Notes under the pieces: generated by a model | What the model saw: the letters and a program-made list of their open reading frames with translations, nothing else | Database searches by the model: none | What the model was told of the DNA's origin: nothing | NCBI GenBank assembly: GCA_038527215.1 | Contig: JBCBGC010000123.1 | Span: forward strand, 1-26,174 | DNA: 26,174 nucleotides | Origin: JAWPMV01 sp038527215 | Lineage (GTDB): Bacteria; Bacteroidota; Bacteroidia; J057 | Reading direction: 5' to 3' | Shown here: one piece after another, positions 1 through 6,829 of the stretch | Position numbering within the stretch: the stretch's first letter is position 1 | Layout of the letters: each line of letters opens with the position of its first letter | Translations under genes and position numbers: made by a program

Positions 1-148
1 GAAGTTTTTTTCACTCTATGGATTTTTTCTGACTTTTCATACTTGTGTACAGGCTGTAGCCTTAGAAGGGGCTGCGGATAGTGCGAGCGGGGATGTAAGA
101 GACTAAAAAGTGAAAGCACCGAATTAGAAACCATAGCATCGATCCAAC
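1..148. other. Left edge with one copy of the DUF559-flanking repeat
   Basis: No gene is visible here. Bases 60-96 carry a copy of a short repeat (ccttagaaggggctgcgga followed by a gcgagcggggatgt-type ending) whose best match lies at 605-644, on the other side of the DUF559 gene. The left half of the hairpin found in that second copy is degraded here. The stretch before base 50 is AT-rich and I see nothing specific in it. Confidence 0.6.
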
Positions 149-529
149 ATGTCAAACAGGATTATTCCATATGACCAACACTTAAAAAAGTTCGCTAGAG
201 ATCTGAGGAAAAATCCGACACCGCAAGAAGAGGTATTATGGGACCATATCAGGAGAAAGCAAATCGTAGGAGTTGAATTCCACCGTCAGGTACCAATTAG
301 CCACTTTATTGTAGACTTTTATTGTCACGAAATTGGATTAGCTATAGAACTAGATGGTAGGATTCATGACTACCAAATAAAAGAAGATATGCTGCGGCAT
401 AGTCAACTCGAAGCATTAGGGGTAGTAATCATCAGATTTTCAAATGACCAAATAGATTATTCCCTACAAACTGTCGTGGAGAAAATAACCTCCGAGACAC
501 GATCTTTGCTGAAGGAGAGATCTCTATAA
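149..529 (+). CDS. DUF559 endonuclease-like protein
   Basis: A 126-residue protein of the DUF559 family, a small fold related to very-short-patch-repair (Vsr) endonucleases. What can be seen: the family opening with RxLRKNPTPQEEVLWxHIR (about residues 17-35), an FHRQVPISHFIVDFYC strand pair (44-59) with Asp56, and the acidic E67-x-D69-G70 followed by His73, which are the likely metal-binding residues. Length is typical of the family. No DNA methyltransferase or other Vsr partner is nearby, and the gene is surrounded by short repeats, the way many DUF559 genes are found. The biological role of DUF559 proteins is largely unproven; nuclease activity is inferred from the fold. The start at 149 leaves no upstream alternative with better context, and no clear ribosome site is seen. 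Confidence 0.85.
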   Translation: MSNRIIPYDQHLKKFARDLRKNPTPQEEVLWDHIRRKQIVGVEFHRQVPISHFIVDFYCHEIGLAIELDGRIHDYQIKEDMLRHSQLEALGVVIIRFSNDQIDYSLQTVVEKITSETRSLLKERSL

Positions 530-543
530 CATCCCCTTCCGCC

Positions 544-568
544 CAGCGCCCCCTTCAAAAGGGGGCTG
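544..568 (+). terminator. Hairpin just after the DUF559 gene
   Basis: Fifteen bases past the stop codon lies a strong GC stem (ccccctt at 549-555 pairing with aaggggg at 559-565, extended outward by cag/ctg with a two-base bulge). There is no T run after it, so it may be a repeat-borne hairpin rather than a true intrinsic terminator. Confidence 0.4.
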
Positions 569-604
569 GCAGAAACCACTTGCCGAAGGCAGGCCCGCGC
601 GAAA

Positions 605-714
605 GCCCCTTAGAAGGGGCTGCGGATTGTGTGAGCGGGGATGTTCTAAGAACCTGCGGATTGTGCGAGCGGGGAGGTTCCAATAAGCTGCGAATAACCC
701 GAACGGGAATGTCC
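605..714. repeat. Cluster of three degenerate short repeats
   Basis: Three further copies of the unit seen at 60-96 follow each other: 605-644 (closest copy), 654-681 and 687-714 (increasingly degenerate, keeping ctgcgga/ctgcgaa then a gagcggggaggt- or gaacgggaatgt-like end). The first copy opens with a perfect hairpin, agcccctt-ag-aaggggct (604-621). The second is bracketed by gaacct and aggttc as inverted arms. The copies sit on both sides of the DUF559 gene, suggesting that gene and repeats spread or decay as one package. Confidence 0.7.
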
Positions 715-786
715 AACAAAAATTAAAACCAAATATTCAACAACAACTATTTTTTTACCTAAATTCATCGCAATAATACGATCAAT

Positions 787-1245
787 ATGAAGACTCACGA
801 ATTTTTAAGCCTACTAGACGCACAGGGAGACAACACCCTCCTATTTGAATACGCCCCAGGGAAAATCGTTCCCAATGACTACCACATCACCGAAATCAGT
901 AATGTAACCCTCGACTCAGTTGACTGCGGCGGCAATCCTCACTACGAGCGTAGGACGGTGGTGCAGCTTTGGGCGCCGGAACTAGAACCGGATAAAGTTC
1001 CCCTGACCGCGGCCAAGGCCCGCAAGATTTTTGACATCGTCGATAAGGTCAAACCCATGGAAGGAGAAGCTGAAATCTGGTTCGAATACGGCAACTTCAG
1101 CTTTCATACCGCTCAGTTTCGGGTAGCGGCGGTAGAAAATGGCGGAGATACGGTGTCACTCAAGCTAACCGTACCTGCCACCGCCTGCAAACCTCGCGTA
1201 GCTCGGGAACTGGCAGGCTTAGGCGGACAAAAAGGCTGCTGCTAG
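787..1245 (+). CDS. DUF6428 family protein
   Basis: A 152-residue soluble protein that I recognise as DUF6428, a Bacteroidota family of unknown activity often annotated near arsenic-resistance genes. Visible family features: an N-terminal helix (KTHEFLSLLD), the strand pair IVPNDYHITEISNVTLDSVDCGG (residues 27-49) with Cys47, the QLWAPELEPDKVPLTAAKA segment, and an acidic strand ending in EIWFEYGNFSFH. The C-terminus carries Cys133 and ends in a paired Cys-Cys, which together with Cys47 could bind a thiophilic ligand; that is inference. No arsR, arsM or arsenate reductase gene is present in this window, so the usual neighbourhood is absent. No membrane segment or signal peptide. Confidence 0.75.
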   Translation: MKTHEFLSLLDAQGDNTLLFEYAPGKIVPNDYHITEISNVTLDSVDCGGNPHYERRTVVQLWAPELEPDKVPLTAAKARKIFDIVDKVKPMEGEAEIWFEYGNFSFHTAQFRVAAVENGGDTVSLKLTVPATACKPRVARELAGLGGQKGCC

Positions 1246-1372
1246 CGAAAACCCACAGACTGGGGAATGGGTTCTGCGAGTGGATCATGGAAGCGGGGAA
1301 ATATTCTTATATTGCCGCTGGAAGAAGCCCCTCACCTTCTTTTTTACATGCCATCGAAGAATCCATTTCCCT

Positions 1373-2728
1373 ATGTCTGACGCTGACAAGTTTACCATAT
1401 TCGTCGTAGAGGACGACGAGTGGTACCGTGAACTGCTGGTCTATAACCTTGAGCTCAACCCCGATTACGAAGTCCACAAATTTGGCACCGCCGGGGAGTG
1501 CCTCAACCGCCTGCATGAGGGGCCCTCTGCCATTACCCTGGACTACCGCTTACCCGATATGGAAGGAGCGGAAGCCTTAAGAAAAATCAAAGAATTTAAT
1601 CCGGACATCGAAGTGGTGGTCATTTCCGAGCAGGAAAAGATCGACACCGCCGTTTCCCTGCTCAAAGAGGGAGCCTTCGATTACATCTCCAAAGGAGAGG
1701 ACATCCAGGATCGCCTGTTGAACAGCATGAACAACATCCGCAAAAAGGGGAAGTTGATTACGCGCATCAATAAGCTACAGCAGGAAGTGGCCCAGAAGTA
1801 TGACTTCGAAAAAAGCATCATCGGGCAGAGTCCGGCCATCAAGAAGGTCTTCAACATGATTGAGAAGGCCATTTCTACCAATATCACCGTTACCATCACC
1901 GGCGAAACCGGCACAGGTAAGGAATTGGTCGCCAAGGCTATTCATTTTAATTCCAAGCGCAAAGACCAACCCTTTGTCCCGGTCAACATGGCGGCTATTC
2001 CGGCCGAGTTGATCGAGAGTGAGTTGTTTGGGCATGAGAAAGGCGCTTTTACCGGGGCCACCAACCGTCGCATCGGTAAGTTTGAAGAAGCCCATGGGGG
2101 TACCCTTTTCCTGGATGAAATTGGGGAAATGGACATCACCTTTCAGGCCAAACTGCTGCGTGCCCTGCAGGAAAAAGAGATCATTCGCATTGGTTCCAAT
2201 AAACAGGTCAAAGTAGACTGCCGCATCGTCGTAGCAACCAACCGTAACCTGCTGGAAGAAGTCAAGCAGAATAAATTCCGCGAGGATTTATACTACCGCC
2301 TCTTTGGTTTGCCGGTAGAACTGCCCCCCCTCCGCGAGCGGGGTAAGGACATCATCCTGTTGGCCAAATTCTTCCTGGAGCGCTTTGCCAAGGAAAACGA
2401 ACTGGAAGCCTTTAGCCTCAGTCCGGCAGCCCAGCGTAAGCTCCTGTCCTACCACTACCCGGGCAACATCCGCGAATTGAAATCTATCGTGGAACTGTCT
2501 GCGGTCATGTCCAATGAGCAGGAGATTGAAGAAGATGTTATTACCTTCAGTACCAGCGATCCTTTGCCCGACGTCCTCAGCCAGGAACTAACCTTAAAGG
2601 AGTACACCCATCGCATCATCGATCTCTATTTGAAAAAGAATGACCAGAACATCAAACTGGTAGCCGAAAAGCTGGACATTGGGGTGTCTACCATTTATAG
2701 GGTCTTAAAAGAAATGAAAGAAGGCTAG
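1373..2728 (+). CDS. Sigma-54-dependent response regulator (NtrC family)
   Basis: A 451-residue transcription activator for sigma-54 RNA polymerase. Receiver domain: acidic pocket EDD (13-15), phosphoacceptor Asp57 in ITLDYRLPD, and Lys107 in YISKG. AAA+ domain: Walker A GETGTGKE (177-184), sigma-54-contacting GAFTGA (224-229, intact), Walker B FLDE (246-249). C-terminus (about 405-451): Fis-type helix-turn-helix ending in KLDIGVSTIYRVLKEMK. I chose the ATG at 1373, although the frame is open back to 1280, because the extra 31 residues are unlike any receiver N-terminus and the receiver begins right after MSDADKF. All catalytic motifs are present, so it should be active. No sensor kinase adjoins it, making it an orphan regulator whose partner and target are unknown. 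A strong terminator follows. Confidence 0.95.
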   Translation: MSDADKFTIFVVEDDEWYRELLVYNLELNPDYEVHKFGTAGECLNRLHEGPSAITLDYRLPDMEGAEALRKIKEFNPDIEVVVISEQEKIDTAVSLLKEGAFDYISKGEDIQDRLLNSMNNIRKKGKLITRINKLQQEVAQKYDFEKSIIGQSPAIKKVFNMIEKAISTNITVTITGETGTGKELVAKAIHFNSKRKDQPFVPVNMAAIPAELIESELFGHEKGAFTGATNRRIGKFEEAHGGTLFLDEIGEMDITFQAKLLRALQEKEIIRIGSNKQVKVDCRIVVATNRNLLEEVKQNKFREDLYYRLFGLPVELPPLRERGKDIILLAKFFLERFAKENELEAFSLSPAAQRKLLSYHYPGNIRELKSIVELSAVMSNEQEIEEDVITFSTSDPLPDVLSQELTLKEYTHRIIDLYLKKNDQNIKLVAEKLDIGVSTIYRVLKEMKEG

Positions 2729-2754
2729 CCCAGGCTGGTCCCATCCATCCATAT

Positions 2755-2797
2755 CCCGGAAGCCTCTCCTCCAGGACCAGGCTTCCGGGCTTTTTTT
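2755..2797 (+). terminator. Intrinsic terminator of the response regulator
   Basis: A perfect 11-bp stem (cccggaagcct at 2755-2765 with aggcttccggg at 2779-2789) is followed by c and seven T. It lies 26 bases past the stop codon of the regulator and is a textbook rho-independent terminator. Confidence 0.93.
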
Positions 2798-3051
2798 ACC
2801 GACTTACTGCCATGATCGCCCCCTTTTCTTTCCTCTCCTACCGTGCAACTTTCCTGGCCTGAGGGTCTCTATAGAGGAAATCTGAGGACGGAGAAGGAAA
2901 AAGCCGTCCCTGAAGGCACGTTTTTTCACCCAATCTTACGCATTCCGGGCTCTGGCTCGGTTTTCGCACACGCTTGGTAAAGGATAAGTAACCAGGCCAG
3001 CGTGGCAGCGTAAGTTAATTACCCTTGTACACTGGCCTTACTTAACCCTAT
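2798..3051. other. Intergenic region upstream of the NlpC/P60 gene
   Basis: About 250 bases without a credible gene. The only structure I see is a modest 6-bp hairpin (ggacgg 2886-2891 with ccgtcc 2904-2909) followed 11 bases later by six T, which could be a second, weak terminator or a leader element. No TAnnTTTG promoter motif is evident in front of the next gene. Confidence 0.4.
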
Positions 3052-3876
3052 ATGATGAGAAGATTTTGGCAAAACGGAAAATGGATGATGCTCAGCCTCT
3101 GGCTGGTTTTTCCCTTCATGACGCAAGCAGCGGACAAAGACAAAAAGCTGCAAAAGCAAATCAATCAGGTCATCAAGACCGCTGAGTCCTACCTGGGCAC
3201 GCCTCACCGCATGGGTGGCATGACCCACAAAGGCATTGATTGTTCAGGTTTAATGGTGAAGAGCTTTGCCGCTGCGGGCATTACCTTACCGCGACGGGCC
3301 GTGGATCAATCCAAATCCGGTCAAGCGGTCAACCGCAAAAAGCTGGTCAAAGGAGATCTCGTGTTCTTTAACATCAAAGGAAAGGTCGGACATGTAGGCT
3401 TGGTAACCGAGGCCCGGGGAGGTTCCGTAACCTTTATCCATACTTCTTCCTCTCGCGGGGTCATGAAATCCCGGCTGGAAGAAAATTATTGGGACCAGCG
3501 CTATGTCAGAGCAAGACGAATCTGGAAGAATGCAGACAAGCTCCAACTAGCCCCTACCCTACCGCCGCCGATCGCCCAAAAACCTTCGCCTCAGCCAGAC
3601 CGTATCGCTCGAATTCGCTATCCGGAGCTGAGCCAGGAAAAGCTCACCCGCAAGCAACTCAAACGCCTGAGCCGGACCGAACTGGCTGATCGTAAAAATG
3701 AATTACTGGCCCGGCAGGGCTTTATTTTCCCGGAAAGCACCCTGCAAGCCGAGTACGAAAAACTCAGCTGGTATCAGGCCATTCCGAATAAAACGCATAA
3801 AAAGCGCAAGATACACAAGCGCCTCAGCAAGCTGGAAAAGAAGAACCTTCAGCTGCTCGACAAGCGCCTTAAATAA
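3052..3876 (+). CDS. Secreted NlpC/P60 cell-wall peptidase with basic tail
   Basis: A 274-residue exported peptidoglycan hydrolase (gamma-D-glutamyl-diamino acid endopeptidase type). A signal peptide spans about residues 1-27 (basic start, hydrophobic MMLSLWLVFPFM, cleavage after QAA). The NlpC/P60 domain (about 38-155) has its catalytic cysteine in GIDCSGL (Cys64), the histidine in VGHVGLV (His114) and the third polar residue in FIHTSSS (His130), so it should be active. After residue 160 comes a proline-rich linker and a strongly Lys/Arg-rich tail of about 110 residues, a likely helical segment with no domain I recognise. It could bind the anionic cell wall or nucleic acid. The start could be Met1 or Met2, which makes no practical difference. 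It is a single gene with intergenic space on both sides. Confidence 0.92.
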   Translation: MMRRFWQNGKWMMLSLWLVFPFMTQAADKDKKLQKQINQVIKTAESYLGTPHRMGGMTHKGIDCSGLMVKSFAAAGITLPRRAVDQSKSGQAVNRKKLVKGDLVFFNIKGKVGHVGLVTEARGGSVTFIHTSSSRGVMKSRLEENYWDQRYVRARRIWKNADKLQLAPTLPPPIAQKPSPQPDRIARIRYPELSQEKLTRKQLKRLSRTELADRKNELLARQGFIFPESTLQAEYEKLSWYQAIPNKTHKKRKIHKRLSKLEKKNLQLLDKRLK

Positions 3877-3977
3877 CACCGTACCTACCAAAAAGGTCGG
3901 CTCCTCAAAAGGGGGTCGGCTTTTTTTTTGCAAAAATTTTATCTTAGGACTTGTTTCATTCACTCAGCACGCCCACA

Positions 3978-4487
3978 ATGAAATACCTGTCTTTCCTATT
4001 GATCCTCTTCCTGGTGAGCCAAAGTTGTAAGCCTAATCAAACGACCCAGATTCAGGACGAGATTCCTCCGGCAGATCTGCCTTTTTTCAAGGTAGCCCTC
4101 AAACCCTCCCAATACACCTGGCAGGACATGGATCAATGGTACAAAGAGGAATTACCCAAACATAAAGGGAAGGCCTACTACGATAATTTGCAGGCGCAGT
4201 TTTTTAGCTATCTCATGCACGCCCACAAATTTTTAGAAAAGGCTGACCAGGCCAGCATCGCCTTTTACGTAGCGGAGATTCAGGATCGGCCCTATTTACT
4301 CGATTATCCCTTGGTTTTGGCCTATGTCGAAGCCTTGGAAGGATATTGGTCAGTGGAAAAAAGGGCCACAGTCCTACAGCAGGAATATGACAAAAACTTG
4401 CAGTACCTCACTACGCACTTTGCAGATAATCTTCCCTTACGGGAGCAAAAATTGGCCGCGCTTCAAGCGGCTTTCCAATCTCAGTAG
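3978..4487 (+). CDS. Small hypothetical lipoprotein
   Basis: A 169-residue protein that I do not recognise. The start at 3978 gives a clean lipoprotein signal (KYLSFLLILFLVSQS then Cys17); the frame is open nine codons further upstream, but that would spoil the signal. The mature part is rich in aromatic and charged residues and is probably all-helical (long stretches such as DQWYKEELPKHKGKAYYDN and EQKLAALQAAF), resembling the helical-repeat style of small Bacteroidota lipoproteins. It ends five bases from the convergent stop of the M61 peptidase, with no terminator visible between the two. Confidence 0.75.
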   Translation: MKYLSFLLILFLVSQSCKPNQTTQIQDEIPPADLPFFKVALKPSQYTWQDMDQWYKEELPKHKGKAYYDNLQAQFFSYLMHAHKFLEKADQASIAFYVAEIQDRPYLLDYPLVLAYVEALEGYWSVEKRATVLQQEYDKNLQYLTTHFADNLPLREQKLAALQAAFQSQ

Positions 4488-4492
4488 CAGAC

Positions 4493-6379
4493 CTAATCAG
4501 GCTTATTGCTCATCCAACGACGGTAGACCTTACGAAGTTTTTCGTTTTCGTCCTCGTTGATGATCATGCGATGCTCGGTGGTTTTCTCTACATAAGGTGG
4601 GACAAAACGCAGTTCCACTTCTTCCCCTCCCCGCATGACGGTCAAAGAGAGGGTATCTCCTGCGGCCCGCCAGTTCCCCTGCGCATCACGCAGCACGCTG
4701 GCCACTGCATCCGGATCGACCTGATCGCCTTCCTGTAGGCCCGCAAAGTCATTCTCCCCGACTTCAGTTACCGTCAGCATTGCACCGATAATACCAGGAC
4801 TGACCCTGACATCATTTTCCTCTTTTTCGAGAGGATTAGCTGGACCTTTTTCGACAAAAACCTCGTGGTAATCTATCCCGGCATAGCCCAGGCTGGTTCG
4901 CAAATCTATGGGCGTGGTCCCAGTGATATAACGGTCAAAAAAGACTTGCAAATCCGGATCAACTTCCGCCACAAATTCAGCAATGAAGTCCCGCTCGGAA
5001 AAGGATTTTTCCGGGCCGTATTTTTTGCTCAGCTTGACCACCACATCTTTCAGGGTTTGCTTAGCTCCTGTCAGTCGCATGATCTCCAGGTCCAGCATGG
5101 CTCCTAAAACCGCGCCCCGTTGATACACCTGATTGTACTGCTTTTTCCAGGGATTCTTCAGGACGTTTTTGCTCATCTCGGTAAAAGACATCTTCTCTTC
5201 CGGATACTCCAGGGCTTCCACGATTTTGGGCCGCAATTCCAGGTCCAGGTATTCGCTGGGGGTGATGACCCCGCCTTTGACCTGAGAGATACCCGCAAAG
5301 TATTCCGTAATGCCTTCGTACAACCACAGGTGTTGGGACATCTTGGGGTCGATAAAATCAAAATCTCCGATGTATTCGCTGTGCAGATTGAGCGGGGTCA
5401 CAATGTGTAGAAATTCATGGATACAGATACTAGCGATGTCGTCCAGGACGAAATCGTTCCCAAAATCGGGCATGAAATAAATGGAACTATTGCCATGCTC
5501 CAACGCGCCAAAGCCTTGCCCATTCAATTCCCGGAATACCTTCACCAATTCCCCGATTTTGGGCCTGGGACCAAAAAGGACCCCTTCGTATTCCCGCAAA
5601 TCTTTGATGTAAAAGACAAAGGCATAAGTGGATACGGGTAAGTCCTGATCCAACAATTCGGCGACGGCCTCCATGGCCGTTTTGACCTGATCATAGATTT
5701 CTTTCGACAGCACCCGCCCACTTTCGTTGAATACCCCAATGCTGACCCGGGTATTGGCCACCTGAAAGCTGGTGGTATCAGGCCAGGCAAACATCATGGG
5801 ACAATCCACCAACTGATGGTAATCCCGTGCCTCAAACGTCTGCAGGTTCGGATTGCCTTCCAGTTGCGGCAAGGCGGTAATGCCCCAGAAGTTTTCGTCT
5901 TTTTCTACCCGCACGGTGAGCGGAATTTTTTCATAGCCCTTAAAAAAGCCAAATACACCTCCGGCATTAAAGAGGAAATTCTGGCCCGGCTGAATATTGG
6001 TACCGGCTGGTTCAAAAACTTTGTTTTTGCGGGTACCCGCATCAAAGGTATCGTCAATTTTGTAGCGGACCCGGGCCAGAGGCTGGCTCTGGGTGATTTC
6101 CCAGGTATTTTTGCCTTTTTGGTTAATAGGCAGCACTTGCCCGGCTGAATCCAGGGCTTCTACCTCACTGATGTATCGACCATAGTCCAGGGTGGCATAG
6201 GTGCCAGGAATGGTCATGGGAAAGTTTAGCTCCAGGGTTTCGTCAGTGAACCCAGATACCTGCATCTGCACCTGTAGTTGATCATTGGCCGCGGTTCGCA
6301 AGTCCACCTGATATTCGATTTGTTGACCGAGGGCAAAAAGGGGCAAGCAAAGTCCCAGGAAAAAATAGATGGCTTTCAT
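4493..6379 (-). CDS. M61 family (glycyl aminopeptidase-like) metallopeptidase
   Basis: A 628-residue exported zinc peptidase. The signal peptide is residues 1-18 (MKAIYFFLGLCLPLFALG, then QQ). An N-terminal beta-rich M61 domain (about 20-200) precedes the catalytic domain with zinc site HEFLH (321-325, catalytic Glu322) and WLYEGITEYF (352-361), whose Glu355 is the probable third ligand. A degenerate PDZ domain follows (about 520-605, GDQVDPD... LSLTVMRGGEEVELRF). This is the typical Bacteroidota M61 plan. I set the start at 6379 although the frame runs open to 6739: the extra 120 residues are just translated 78-bp repeats, the signal peptide begins at 6379, and a TAnnTTTG promoter element lies 20 bases upstream. 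Likely periplasmic or surface peptide degradation. Confidence 0.92.
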   Translation of the reverse strand: MKAIYFFLGLCLPLFALGQQIEYQVDLRTAANDQLQVQMQVSGFTDETLELNFPMTIPGTYATLDYGRYISEVEALDSAGQVLPINQKGKNTWEITQSQPLARVRYKIDDTFDAGTRKNKVFEPAGTNIQPGQNFLFNAGGVFGFFKGYEKIPLTVRVEKDENFWGITALPQLEGNPNLQTFEARDYHQLVDCPMMFAWPDTTSFQVANTRVSIGVFNESGRVLSKEIYDQVKTAMEAVAELLDQDLPVSTYAFVFYIKDLREYEGVLFGPRPKIGELVKVFRELNGQGFGALEHGNSSIYFMPDFGNDFVLDDIASICIHEFLHIVTPLNLHSEYIGDFDFIDPKMSQHLWLYEGITEYFAGISQVKGGVITPSEYLDLELRPKIVEALEYPEEKMSFTEMSKNVLKNPWKKQYNQVYQRGAVLGAMLDLEIMRLTGAKQTLKDVVVKLSKKYGPEKSFSERDFIAEFVAEVDPDLQVFFDRYITGTTPIDLRTSLGYAGIDYHEVFVEKGPANPLEKEENDVRVSPGIIGAMLTVTEVGENDFAGLQEGDQVDPDAVASVLRDAQGNWRAAGDTLSLTVMRGGEEVELRFVPPYVEKTTEHRMIINEDENEKLRKVYRRWMSNKPD

Positions 6380-6398
6380 CAAGCATTTAATTTGGAGG

Positions 6399-6406
6399 CA
6401 AAGATA
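6399..6406 (-). promoter_or_regulatory. Bacteroidota -7 element for the M61 gene
   Basis: On the minus strand this reads TATCTTTG, a full match to TAnnTTTG, 20 bases before the M61 start codon. A -33 TTG is not clear; a T-rich stretch lies at about the right distance. It separates the gene's own promoter from the repeat array upstream. Confidence 0.5.
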
Positions 6407-6463
6407 GAGAAGATATGATGGGAGAAAAGAGAAAAATTTGGGCCGGTCCGCCATAACCAAAAA

Positions 6464-6824
6464 CCACGAATCACCCGTAGCCCCTGATTCGTCCCTAATT
6501 CGTGCATTCGTGGCCCTTATAATAGATAGCCACGAATGATCGAATGGAAGACGAATAGCCTTTGATTCGTCCCCAATCCGTGCATTCGTGGCCCTTATAA
6601 ACAAGCCACGAATGATCGAATGAAAGACGAATAGCCTCTGATTCGTCCCTAATTCGTGCATTCGTGGCCCTTTTAATCGACAGCCACGAATTATCGAATG
6701 AAAGACGAATAGCCTCTGATTCGTCCCCAATTCGTGCATTCGTGGCCCTTATAATAGATAGCCACGAATGATCGAATGAAAGACCAATAGCCTTTGATTC
6801 GTCCCTAATTCGTGCATTCGTGGC
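6464..6824. repeat. 78-bp tandem repeat array (about 4.5 units)
   Basis: Four full units begin at 6487, 6565, 6641 and 6719 (78, 76, 78 and 78 bp), with a half unit before (6464-6486) and a partial one after (6797-6824). Each unit reads attcgtcc-y-aattcgtgcattcgtggccc, a short AT-rich loop, then ccacgaatgatcgaatg and agacgaatagcctytg. Two hairpins recur: cattcgtgg/ccacgaatg around the AT-rich loop, and gacgaat/attcgtc across each unit junction. The loops vary more than the stems. The array fills the space between the sensor kinase stop and the M61 promoter. There are no unique spacers, so it is not a CRISPR array. Its frames happen to be free of stops, producing false long ORFs on the minus strand. 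Confidence 0.92.
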
Positions 6825-6829
6825 TAAAT

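Noticed and set aside
566..590. Sigma-54 promoter (tggcag...ttgc) near the regulator
   Set aside because: The distance between GG and GC is 12 rather than the required 10 bases, and it lies within the repeat cluster.
1280..1372. Upstream extension of the sigma-54 regulator
   Set aside because: The 31 extra residues do not resemble a receiver start; the ATG at 1373 fits the family.
3884..3930. Terminator with a nine-T run after the NlpC gene
   Set aside because: The T run is clear but the sequence before it is a direct repeat (aaggtcgg/ggggtcgg), not a stable inverted one, so I cannot show a hairpin.
6380..6739. A 120-residue N-terminal extension of the M61 peptidase
   Set aside because: It is a translation of the 78-bp repeat array, followed in frame by a proper signal peptide at 6379 and a promoter motif between the two.
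6464..6824. CRISPR array
   Set aside because: Units are near-identical over their full 76-78 bases with no unique spacers, and no cas genes are present.
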